This document shows, piece by piece, positions 6,194 to 13,020 of a stretch of DNA of 14,483 nucleotides. The notes under the pieces are model-generated. The model saw nothing but the letters and a program-made list of their open reading frames with translations. It was not told the origin of the DNA and made no database searches. Where the stretch lies: the NCBI GenBank assembly GCA_045541495.1, contig JAZQJE010000043.1, forward strand, positions 1 to 14,483, given 5' to 3'. The translations under genes and the position numbers were made by a program. Within the stretch, counting starts at the first letter, position 1, and every line of letters starts with the position of its first letter. The stretch is from RGIG3009 sp045541495 (GTDB taxonomy: Bacteria > Bacillota > Clostridia > Oscillospirales > Acutalibacteraceae).

Positions 6194-7351
6194 TTAGATT
6201 TGACGAACACGAATGACACCGTCAATGCCGCGAATACTTTCCAGTACACTGTCGGCCACCGCGCTCTCTACATCCAACACCGTATAGGCATTGTCTTTTT
6301 TGGAACGGTTGGTCATGTGGTCGATGTTGACACCCGCGTCGGAGATCATCCCGCTGATCTGTGCCAACATATTGGGGACATTCTTGTGCAACACACACAC
6401 GCGCACAGCGGTGGTGCGGGGCTCATCCATGGCAGGGAAATTGACGGAATTACGGATGGTGCCGTCTTCCAGATAGGCTTTCAGTTCGTCGGCGGCCATC
6501 ATGGCGCAATTGTCTTCACTTTCGGGGGTGGAAGCGCCCAAGTGAGGAATGGCGATCACGTTTTCCACGCCCAACATCTCATCCGAGGGGAAGTCCACCA
6601 CATAACATGCCACTTTACCGTCGGCAAGCGCCTGTTTCATGGCGGGGCCGTCCACCAATTCGCCGCGGGCAAAGTTGAGGATACGCACACCGTCTTTCAT
6701 GGTGGCCAAGGTCGCGGCATTGATCATGCCGCGGGTATCGTTGTTCAGGGGTACGTGAACGGTGATGTAATCGCACTCTTCAAAGATCTGCGCCATGCCG
6801 GCGGCATGATGGATGGAACGGGACAAACTCCACGCCGCATCCACCGACAGGAACGGGTCGTACCCATACACGTCCATGCCCAGCGATTTGGCGGCGTTGG
6901 CCACTTTGACGCCAATGGCGCCCAGACCGATCACGCCCAATTTTTTACCCAGAATTTCGGGGCCGCCGAATTGGCTTTTACCTTTTTCCACCAGTTTTCC
7001 CACTTCATCGCCCTTGCCTTTGAGGGTCTGTGCCCATTCGATGGCGGGAACGACTTTACGGGACGACAGGAACAACCCCGCGATCACCAGTTCTTTCACG
7101 GCGTTGGCGTTGGCGCCGGGGGTGTTGAACACCACGATACCCTCTTCGCTGCAACGGTCAACGGGAATGTTGTTCACGCCCGCGCCCGCACGGGCAATGG
7201 CCAACAGAGAAGCCGGAAAATCCATGTCGTGCATGGCGGCGGAACGTACCAGTACACCTTCGGGATCGGCCACCGCGTCGCCCACGGTGTAGCCCGCGCC
7301 CAAGCGGTCGGTACCGCAGGCGGCAATTTTATTTAAGGTTAAGATATTCAT
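6194..7351 (-). CDS. serA: D-3-phosphoglycerate dehydrogenase
   Basis: 385 residues. It oxidises 3-phosphoglycerate to 3-phosphohydroxypyruvate with NAD, the first step of serine synthesis. A D-2-hydroxyacid dehydrogenase core carries the Rossmann motif GLGAIG (142-147), catalytic R229 in NFARGELVD, E258 and H270 in PHLGAST. A C-terminal ACT domain (about 315-385) would bind serine or another amino acid for feedback control. The loop between E258 and H270 is about 11 residues shorter than in E. coli SerA. The start is the ATG at 7351 with GAGGTG just upstream; a GTG at 7363 would overlap the serC stop. It is translated eight bases after serC, and the two form an operon. No tandem ASB domain is present, so it is the short type. 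Confidence 0.95.
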   Translation of the reverse strand: MNILTLNKIAACGTDRLGAGYTVGDAVADPEGVLVRSAAMHDMDFPASLLAIARAGAGVNNIPVDRCSEEGIVVFNTPGANANAVKELVIAGLFLSSRKVVPAIEWAQTLKGKGDEVGKLVEKGKSQFGGPEILGKKLGVIGLGAIGVKVANAAKSLGMDVYGYDPFLSVDAAWSLSRSIHHAAGMAQIFEECDYITVHVPLNNDTRGMINAATLATMKDGVRILNFARGELVDGPAMKQALADGKVACYVVDFPSDEMLGVENVIAIPHLGASTPESEDNCAMMAADELKAYLEDGTIRNSVNFPAMDEPRTTAVRVCVLHKNVPNMLAQISGMISDAGVNIDHMTNRSKKDNAYTVLDVESAVADSVLESIRGIDGVIRVRQI

Positions 7352-7359
7352 GTTGCACC

Positions 7360-8445
7360 TCACGCATTTGCCTCTTCAAAGGCTTTCATAAAGGCTACCA
7401 GTTTTTCCACGCCTTCCATGGGCATGGCGTTGTAGATGGAAGCGCGCATACCCCCCACCGAACGGTGGCCTTTCAGGTTGACAAAACCCGCGGCAGTGGC
7501 TTCTTTCACAAACTTGGCATCCAGTTCTTCGTTGCCGGTGACGAACGGAATGTTCATCAGGGAACGGTCTTTCTTTTCTACCGTGCCTTTGAACAGGTTG
7601 GAAGAGTCGAGGAAATCATACAGCACGGCGGCTTTCTTTTCGTTGATCTCTTTCATGTTCTCCAGACCGCCGATGTCGTTTTTAATCCATTCCAGCACCA
7701 GTTTGCACACATAGATGGAGTAGCAAGGAGGAGTATTGTACATGGAATCGTTATCAGCGTGGATCTGATAATTAAACATGGTGGGGGTAATGTCCATGGC
7801 ATTGCCGATGAGATCTTCCCGAATGATGACCACCGTCAGACCCGCGGGGCCCATATTTTTCTGCGCACCCGCATACAGTACGCCGAACTTGGACACGTCG
7901 ATGGGTTCGGACAAAATGCAGGAGGACAGGTCAGCGATCAACGGGATATCCCCCGTTTCGGGCAGTTCGGTAAACTTGGTACCGTAAATGGTGTTGTTGA
8001 GGCAGATATGCACATAATCCGCATCGGGGGTGAAATCTTCCGCTTTCCAGGAGGGGATATAGGAATACGTTTTATCCTTAGAACTGGCCACCACGTGAGC
8101 CTCGCCGTAGCGAGAGGCTTCTTGATAGGCCTTGTTCGCCCACTGACCCGTGATAATAAAATCGGCTTTGTGGTTTTTGTTCATCAGGTTTAAGGGCAGC
8201 ATGGCGAATTGGGACGAAGCACCGCCTTGCAGAAACAACACCTTATAGTTGTCGGGAATGTTCATGACTTCTCTCAGCAGTGCTTCACATTCCTTGATGA
8301 TGGCGTCGTAAGTCTTGGAGCGGTGAGACATCTCCATAACGGACTGTCCGGAGCCCTGATAATCCAACATCTCGTCTGCGGCGATCTGTAGCACGCTTTC
8401 CGGCAGGGTGGAAGGACCGGCCGAAAAATTGTATACTCTTGCCAT
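7360..8445 (-). CDS. serC: Phosphoserine aminotransferase
   Basis: 361 residues, the normal length for SerC. It converts 3-phosphohydroxypyruvate and glutamate to phosphoserine and 2-oxoglutarate, and can also act in pyridoxal phosphate synthesis. Visible are the opening NFSAGPS.LP, HRSK (41-44) in the phosphate-binding region, FLQGGAS (71-77), the cofactor aspartate D172, the pyridoxal-phosphate lysine K196 in YAGAQKNMGPAG, and GHRSVGGMRAS (327-337). GGAGG with 8-base spacing precedes the ATG. It is the first gene of the serC-serA operon and is divergent from the DRTGG operon across about 200 bases. No serB phosphatase is in the window; the PHP protein of the divergent operon is not an obvious substitute. 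Confidence 0.96.
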   Translation of the reverse strand: MARVYNFSAGPSTLPESVLQIAADEMLDYQGSGQSVMEMSHRSKTYDAIIKECEALLREVMNIPDNYKVLFLQGGASSQFAMLPLNLMNKNHKADFIITGQWANKAYQEASRYGEAHVVASSKDKTYSYIPSWKAEDFTPDADYVHICLNNTIYGTKFTELPETGDIPLIADLSSCILSEPIDVSKFGVLYAGAQKNMGPAGLTVVIIREDLIGNAMDITPTMFNYQIHADNDSMYNTPPCYSIYVCKLVLEWIKNDIGGLENMKEINEKKAAVLYDFLDSSNLFKGTVEKKDRSLMNIPFVTGNEELDAKFVKEATAAGFVNLKGHRSVGGMRASIYNAMPMEGVEKLVAFMKAFEEANA

Positions 8446-8467
8446 GATACGTTCCTCCAGTTACAAA

Positions 8468-8514
8468 AAAATGATATTGTTATCATTTTACTACACTACC
8501 ACGTGAATAGTCAA
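8468..8514 (-). promoter_or_regulatory. serC-serA promoter overlapped by a perfect dyad
   Basis: On the minus strand, TTGACT (8514-8509), 18 bases, then TAAAAT (8490-8485). A perfect 9-base inverted repeat, AAAATGATA (8468-8476) and TATCATTTT (8481-8489) around four bases, overlaps the -10 and the predicted transcription start. A protein bound here would block the promoter. The run of T after the dyad is short of a convincing attenuator. Confidence 0.6.
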
Positions 8515-8584
8515 TGGATAAATACACAAATTTCCCCACTTTTTGAAGTTTTTATACAGTAAAACTTGCAAAGACAAGTGCGTC

Positions 8585-8613
8585 TTGCAAAATAGGGAAA
8601 AACCCGTTATACT
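8585..8613 (+). promoter_or_regulatory. Promoter of the DRTGG/hydrogenase-like operon
   Basis: TTGCAA (8585-8590), exactly 17 bases, then TATACT (8608-8613), giving a start near 8620 and a leader of about 25 bases before the first gene. CTTGCAAA occurs at 8565-8572 and again at 8584-8591 over the -35, 19 bases apart. A GGG-N5-CCC dyad lies in the spacer (8595-8605). Confidence 0.6.
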
Positions 8614-8645
8614 GGAATTAAGTATATTGGAAGGGAAGAGCAAAT

Positions 8646-8999
8646 ATGACCATAGCGGAAATTGCCAAAATCCTGAACGCACAAGTGGTGTGCGGCCAAG
8701 CAATGGACATCCCCGTCCATAACGCCTGTGGCAGTGACATGATGAGCGATGTGCTGGCTTTTGTGAAAGAACAATCGGTATTGTTGACGGGACTGGTCAA
8801 CACCCAGGTAGTGCGTACCGCCGAGATGATGGATATGCTGTGCATCGTGTTTGTGCGGGGAAAAACACCGACGCCCGATATGATCGAGCTGGCCGAAGAA
8901 CGGGGAATCGTATTACTCTCCACTTCGTTGCGGATGTTCACCGCCTGCGGCCTGTTATATGCCAACGGCCTTACCGGCGGCGACACGGTTTGTGAATGA
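8646..8999 (+). CDS. DRTGG-domain protein, first of two in the operon
   Basis: 117 residues, a single DRTGG domain (PF07085) with no extra module. The start MTIAEIAKILNA and the alternation of strands around LLTGLVN (47-53), LCIVFVRG (65-72) and GIVLLST (87-93) fit the family. DRTGG domains occur in phosphotransacetylase-like and CBS proteins and as single-domain proteins beside [FeFe]-hydrogenase genes; the ligand is unknown. AGGGAAGAG lies six bases before the ATG. It opens a five-gene plus-strand operon, 40 bases ahead of the ATPase gene. It lacks the clear TxPVTGG segment that its paralogue further downstream keeps, so the two copies are diverged, not recent duplicates. Confidence 0.8.
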   Translation: MTIAEIAKILNAQVVCGQAMDIPVHNACGSDMMSDVLAFVKEQSVLLTGLVNTQVVRTAEMMDMLCIVFVRGKTPTPDMIELAEERGIVLLSTSLRMFTACGLLYANGLTGGDTVCE

Positions 9000-9039
9000 A
9001 GCACCACCACATCTTGCAAAATGAAGGGATGAGAACACC

Positions 9040-9456
9040 ATGAACATCAATCTGCATTACGATGTTTCGGGCGACGACTTTACCCGCGCGGGAGAAGCTT
9101 CGGGCGCGGTAAAAGCCACCTTAAAGCAACTGGGGTTTCGCGCCGACGTGATCCGCAAGGTCGCTATCGCCATGTATGAGGGCGAGATCAACATGGTCAT
9201 TCATGCGGGCGGCGGCGAAGCGGATGTGGAGATCCTGCCCGGCCGCATCACCGTTGTACTCACCGACCACGGCCCCGGCATCCCCGACGTGGAGCAAGCC
9301 ATGAAAGAAGGCTTCTCCACCGCTCCCGAAAACGTGCGAAACTTGGGGTTTGGCGCGGGGATGGGGTTGCCCAACATCAAAAAATATACCGACGCTCTTG
9401 CCATCGATACCGTGTTAGGCAAGGGTACTACCATTACCATGACCGTTAACGTATAA
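9040..9456 (+). CDS. RsbW/SpoIIAB-like ATPase-domain protein (possible serine kinase)
   Basis: 138 residues, one GHKL/HATPase_c domain of the anti-sigma or serine-kinase size. The N box is YEGEINMVIHA (46-56) with E47 and N51. The G1 box is DHGPGIPD (76-83) and the G2 box GFGAGMGL (103-110). Members such as RsbW and SpoIIAB bind ATP, phosphorylate an anti-sigma antagonist and bind a sigma factor. No STAS-domain partner or sigma gene is in the window, so its target is not known. AGGGATGAG precedes the ATG. It sits between a DRTGG protein and the hydrogenase-like protein and starts the tight part of the operon, with 13 bases to the next gene. I infer that it passes on a signal from that protein. 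Confidence 0.85.
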   Translation: MNINLHYDVSGDDFTRAGEASGAVKATLKQLGFRADVIRKVAIAMYEGEINMVIHAGGGEADVEILPGRITVVLTDHGPGIPDVEQAMKEGFSTAPENVRNLGFGAGMGLPNIKKYTDALAIDTVLGKGTTITMTVNV

Positions 9457-9469
9457 GGAGGGACCCCCT

Positions 9470-10774
9470 TTGGAGACCCTGTTTCATTCCGTAACGTTAG
9501 ACACGGATAAATGCGTGGGTTGCACCAACTGTATCAAGCATTGCCCCACCGAGGCCATCCGTGTGCGAAACGGCAAAGCCACCATTATTTCGGAACGTTG
9601 CATCGATTGCGGACAATGTATCCGTGTTTGTCCTCACCACGCGAAAAAAGCGCGGCACGATTCCCTTGCGATCCTCGATAAATTCAAATATACCATCGCC
9701 TTGCCCGCCCCTGCCCTGTTCGGCCAATTCAACAACCTGGACGATATCGACATTGTCTTAACGGGTTTGTTGGAGTTAGGGTTTGACCAGGTGTTCGAAG
9801 TGTCCCGCGGGGCGGAGATCGTATCCGACGCCACCCGCAAGCTGATTGCGGACGGCACGCTGAAAAAACCGGTTATCAGTTCGGCATGTCCTGCGGTGGT
9901 ACGGCTCATTCAAGTGCGGTTTCCTCACCTGTGCGATCATGTGCTGCCCATGAAAGCCCCCATGGAAGTGGCGGCGGCCTTGGCACGGCAACGGACCATG
10001 GCGCAAACGGGGTTGGCGCCCGACGATATCGGGGTGATCTTCATCTCCCCCTGTCCCGCTAAAGTCACCGACGTACGCCTGCCCATCGGCAGTGATAAGT
10101 CACAGGTGGACGGGGTGTTGTCTATCAGCAACATCTACCCGCAACTGGTGCATAAGATGGATCATCTGGAACGGATCGAGCCGTTGTTTAAATCGGGGCT
10201 TATCGGGGTGAGTTGGTCGTTTATCGGAGGCGAAGCGTCGGGACTGCTCAACGAAAACCATCTGGCGGCCGACGGGATCGACAACGTGATTCGCATTTTG
10301 GAAGAGTTGGAAGACGACAAACTCACCGATCTGGATTTTATTGAACTCAACGCCTGTTCGGGCGGTTGTGTGGGCGGGGTATTTACCGCCGAAAACGGTT
10401 ATGTGGCGCGGGCGCGGATCAAGCGGTTGCGCAAGTATATGCCTGTCTCCTGTAATCGGGCAGACGATATCGGCGATCTGCGGGCACTGCAATGGTCCCG
10501 CGAATTGCAGGAAAATCCCGCGTTGCGATTGGCGGATAACGTGGAAGATGCCATGCGCTTGATGCAACGGGCGGAACAGGTGTTTTCCCAACTGCCCAAA
10601 CTGGATTGCGGATCTTGCGGCGCGCCCTCTTGTCGGGCGTTGGCGGAAGACGTGGCGTTGGGCCTTTCCCAAGAAACCGATTGCATTTTCTTAATGCGGC
10701 GGCAGATTCAAGAGATCGCCTCCCGCTTGGCGGGGATGGAAGGGTTTATTCCATCGGTAAAAGAGGAGGAATAA
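9470..10774 (+). CDS. Sensory-type [FeFe]-hydrogenase-like iron-sulfur protein (HydS-like)
   Basis: 434 residues. Two [4Fe-4S] ferredoxin motifs come first (C15/18/21/25 and C44/47/50/54). The hydrogenase domain keeps one cysteine in each of the first two H-cluster motifs (C140 in SSACPA, C195 in SPCPAK) and two in the third (C296 and C300 in NACSGGCVGG). A PF04060-type iron-sulfur motif follows (C380, C383, C388, C405). The position before C140 is Ala, where catalytic enzymes have the proton-relay Cys of TSCCP; the same swap is known in sensory group C and D HydS proteins. There is no PAS domain, unlike Thermotoga HydS. It starts at TTG with GGAGGG seven bases upstream, and no ATG is nearby. 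I infer a hydrogen or redox sensor, not a bulk hydrogenase. Maturases HydEFG are not in the window. Confidence 0.85.
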   Translation: METLFHSVTLDTDKCVGCTNCIKHCPTEAIRVRNGKATIISERCIDCGQCIRVCPHHAKKARHDSLAILDKFKYTIALPAPALFGQFNNLDDIDIVLTGLLELGFDQVFEVSRGAEIVSDATRKLIADGTLKKPVISSACPAVVRLIQVRFPHLCDHVLPMKAPMEVAAALARQRTMAQTGLAPDDIGVIFISPCPAKVTDVRLPIGSDKSQVDGVLSISNIYPQLVHKMDHLERIEPLFKSGLIGVSWSFIGGEASGLLNENHLAADGIDNVIRILEELEDDKLTDLDFIELNACSGGCVGGVFTAENGYVARARIKRLRKYMPVSCNRADDIGDLRALQWSRELQENPALRLADNVEDAMRLMQRAEQVFSQLPKLDCGSCGAPSCRALAEDVALGLSQETDCIFLMRRQIQEIASRLAGMEGFIPSVKEEE

Positions 10775-10775
10775 T

Positions 10776-11105
10776 ATGACTGTCGGCGAACTGAAAACGG
10801 CATTGGGATTGGAATTGCTGATAGAGGGAGATCTGACCCGCCCCGTCACGGGCGGCTATTGCGGCGACCTGCTCAGTTGGGTCATGGGGCGCGCCCAAGA
10901 AGGCGACGCGTGGATCACCGTCATGGGAAATGTCAACGCCATTGCCGTATGCGTCTTGGCGGACGTATCTTGTCTGATTTTGGCGGACGCTTCGCCTTTG
11001 GACGAGGCCGCCAAGTCTCGTGCCACCGCCGAGGGGGTCACCGTTTTGCGCAGTGACCGCAACACCTACGACCTTGCGGTGGCGGTTTCCCGCCTGTTAT
11101 CATGA
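10776..11105 (+). CDS. DRTGG-domain protein, second of two in the operon
   Basis: 109 residues, a single DRTGG domain with the clear DLTRPVTGGYCGDLLS segment (19-34), from which the family layout is recognisable. The strands WITVMGN (46-52) and SCLILAD (65-71) follow. It begins two bases after the hydrogenase-like stop, with GAGGAGG just upstream, and overlaps the PHP gene by four bases (ATGA). Translational coupling on both sides ties it to its neighbours. The ligand of such domains is unknown. It may be a small-molecule or nucleotide-binding partner of the sensor; this rests on context alone. It is not closely similar to the first DRTGG protein of the operon. Confidence 0.85.
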   Translation: MTVGELKTALGLELLIEGDLTRPVTGGYCGDLLSWVMGRAQEGDAWITVMGNVNAIAVCVLADVSCLILADASPLDEAAKSRATAEGVTVLRSDRNTYDLAVAVSRLLS

Positions 11106-11836
11106 GAGTATACTACGATTTTCATATCCATTCCTGCCTATCTCCTTGCGGGGATAGGGATATGACCCCAAACAACATCGTCAACATGGCGGTGTTATCG
11201 GGGCTGAACGCCATTGCCCTTACCGATCACAACGCTTGCGGCAACTGTCCCGCGGTGGCCGAACTGGCGGCACAGGCGGGGCTCACCTTTTTGCCGGGGA
11301 TGGAGCTATGTACCATGGAAGAAATTCACGTGGTGTGCCTGTTCCCCACCGTAGAAGCAGCACTGGCCTTTGAGCAACATGTGGCGGCTACCCTGCCGCC
11401 TGTGAAAAACCGCCCCGATATTTTCGGCGAACAGGTCATCTGCGACACCGACGACAACCCCATTGCCAAGGAAGAACAGTTGTTGGCCACCGCATCGGGG
11501 ATCAGTGTGGACGACGCGGCGGCATTGGTGCATTCGTTCGGCGGCGTGGCGTATCCCGCCCATATCGACCGCCCGTCCTACAGCATCACCGCGGCGTTGG
11601 GCGATATTCCGCCTTTGGGATTCACCGCCTTTGAGGTCACCGACAAAGGTGACGTGGCGGCATTGAAAGCCGCGTATCCCCTCATCGCGCCGCACCCGTT
11701 ACTACGGGATTCCGATGCCCATTATTTGGAAAATATTCATGAGGCGGGGCCGTGGCTGGATCTGCCCGAAAACACCCCCGCCGCCATTCTCGCCGCTCTG
11801 AGCGGCACCGCCCCCTGTCCCTGGGGACGGGAATAA
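11102..11836 (+). CDS. PHP-domain metal-dependent phosphoesterase
   Basis: 244 residues with the PHP metal-site pattern: H8 and H10 in DFHIHS, D42/H43 in LTDHN, E68 in PGMEL, H76 in EEIHVV, H154 in PAHIDRP and D205/H207 in RDSDAHY. Three metal ions would be held by these residues, and the usual reaction is phosphoester hydrolysis. Other PHP members are histidinol-phosphate phosphatase and nucleoside phosphatases, and the substrate cannot be read here. The insert between 80 and 150 is typical of the clostridial hydrogenase-linked PHP proteins. The ATG overlaps the previous stop and has no strong ribosome site, so it relies on translational coupling. It is the last gene of the operon, and a terminator follows four bases later. 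Confidence 0.9.
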   Translation: MRVYYDFHIHSCLSPCGDRDMTPNNIVNMAVLSGLNAIALTDHNACGNCPAVAELAAQAGLTFLPGMELCTMEEIHVVCLFPTVEAALAFEQHVAATLPPVKNRPDIFGEQVICDTDDNPIAKEEQLLATASGISVDDAAALVHSFGGVAYPAHIDRPSYSITAALGDIPPLGFTAFEVTDKGDVAALKAAYPLIAPHPLLRDSDAHYLENIHEAGPWLDLPENTPAAILAALSGTAPCPWGRE

Positions 11837-11840
11837 ACCC

Positions 11841-11886
11841 AATAAAAAAGACAGGCGTTGCTTAAGCAATGCCTGTCTTTTTTATT
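11841..11886. terminator. Bidirectional terminator between PHP and SpoIID genes
   Basis: A 21-base-pair stem (11841-11861 with 11866-11886) with a single G-U pair and a TTAA loop. Its flanking A- and T-runs serve both strands. It ends the plus-strand operon and the convergent SpoIID gene, whose stop codon (11882-11884) lies inside one arm. Confidence 0.9.
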
Positions 11887-12841
11887 CCACCGTCACGCCT
11901 GTGTAATAGTGTTGTAAAATCTCCTTATACGTGTACCCTTGTTTGGCGAGGGCGTTGGCACCCACTTGGCTGAGCCCTACCCCGTGACCGTACCCTTGCA
12001 CTTCAAAGGTAAAGCCCTCATCGGTGTGAGCCACCGTGAAGCAGGCCGACCGCAACCCCAGCTTCTCCCGCACTTCCCGTCCCGTATAGGTCTTTTCGCC
12101 GATGGTGACAGCCGTGACCGATCCCGCCGCCGATCGTTTAATCTCCTTGCCGATCCAGCCCGCCGCCTTGCCGTTTAACCCGCCGAAGGCCGCGGAAAAG
12201 GCTTTCTCGTTCACCGTGACGGTGGAGTCCCGATCTTGGTGTTCGGCGTCACCGTCGCTGGTCACCGATTGCAGATAGGGGTAGTCTTTCCCCCACACCA
12301 CGCCCGCGGTTTCGGTCTTCCCCCAGTTGGCGGCGTGATATACCGCTAAAATGGGCTCTCCCTCATACAAGATCTGTTGCCCCAACACACTGTCCACCGC
12401 CGCGGCAATGGTGTTTAGGTGGGTGGTGTAGTTTTTTCCCCATTTTTCCTGCAAACCCGCGGGAGAATACGTGTCGGGGAAGGTGGCGGGCACTTGGGTA
12501 GTGTCCGCCCCTTGCAATTCCTCTTTGTCGGCGTTATGGCTCTTTTCATACATATAATAGGTATAGGTAGCCACCGCTTGGGCTTTCAGTGCTTCGGGTT
12601 CATATAACGCGGGCATCTCCGATGCCACCGTGTAAATAAGAAAATCTCGCTGGTCAAAGGTATACAGTACCCCCGCGTCCGCATCCAAGATCTTGATGGT
12701 CTCGGCGGGCTCGTCCTTTTGGGCGGCAGAGGTAGTGGGAGCCCCCAGATCGGCGGGCTTGTCCGTTTCGGGCAACAACGGCAACGGGATCAACAGCAAA
12801 AGAAGGTAACAAACGGCCCCGGCTATAACATACACTTTCAT
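11882..12841 (-). CDS. spoIID: Stage II sporulation protein D (peptidoglycan lytic transglycosylase)
   Basis: 319 residues. SpoIID cleaves glycan strands stripped of peptide stems during engulfment of the forespore. A hydrophobic signal anchor lies at about 4-24. The enzymatic domain has VASEMP with the catalytic-type E75, EALKAQAVA (83-91), the substrate-groove strand YHAANWGKTE (168-177) and GYGHGVGLSQ (283-292). Most SpoIID proteins have S-x-GGKTE where this one has NWGKTE. GGAGG five bases before the ATG fixes the start. It is a single gene convergent with the hydrogenase-like operon and sharing its terminator. Partners SpoIIM and SpoIIP are not here. A SpoIID-like cell-wall protein outside sporulation (LytB type) is an alternative, since no sporulation sigma promoter was identified. 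Confidence 0.9.
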   Translation of the reverse strand: MKVYVIAGAVCYLLLLLIPLPLLPETDKPADLGAPTTSAAQKDEPAETIKILDADAGVLYTFDQRDFLIYTVASEMPALYEPEALKAQAVATYTYYMYEKSHNADKEELQGADTTQVPATFPDTYSPAGLQEKWGKNYTTHLNTIAAAVDSVLGQQILYEGEPILAVYHAANWGKTETAGVVWGKDYPYLQSVTSDGDAEHQDRDSTVTVNEKAFSAAFGGLNGKAAGWIGKEIKRSAAGSVTAVTIGEKTYTGREVREKLGLRSACFTVAHTDEGFTFEVQGYGHGVGLSQVGANALAKQGYTYKEILQHYYTGVTVE

Positions 12842-12958
12842 ACGCTCCTCCTTGACTTCTTCTTTTTACAAAAATTCATTTTTTCCACGCTCTCCCCTTT
12901 GTTTTCCACTGTTTTTTGTGAAAAATAAAAGTTTTTGACGCTAAAATTGCATTTTTCG

Positions 12959-12987
12959 TTGACAACGGGGGGTGTTCGGGATATAAT
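12959..12987 (+). promoter_or_regulatory. Perfect consensus promoter of the citrate synthase gene
   Basis: TTGACA (12959-12964), exactly 17 bases (12965-12981), TATAAT (12982-12987). Both hexamers match the vegetative sigma consensus at every position. The spacer is G-rich. Transcription would start near 12994, with GGGAG (13007-13011) as the ribosome site nine bases before the ATG. High basal expression is expected. Confidence 0.85.
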
Positions 12988-13020
12988 GGCAACATCGTCA
13001 TTTTATGGGAGTAGTTATAC

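Noticed and set aside
6113..7336. Long open frame on the plus strand (about 407 codons) opposite serA
   Set aside because: It is the shadow of serA: the serA protein has all family motifs, while this translation is rich in His and Gly with no recognisable domain and begins in a terminator without a ribosome site.
7465..8193. Open frame of about 242 codons on the plus strand opposite serC
   Set aside because: Antisense shadow of a well-identified serC, with no ribosome site or motif.
10100..10672. Open frame of about 190 codons on the minus strand opposite the hydrogenase-like gene
   Set aside because: Shadow of a gene whose cysteine motifs are all in place; no ribosome site or domain.
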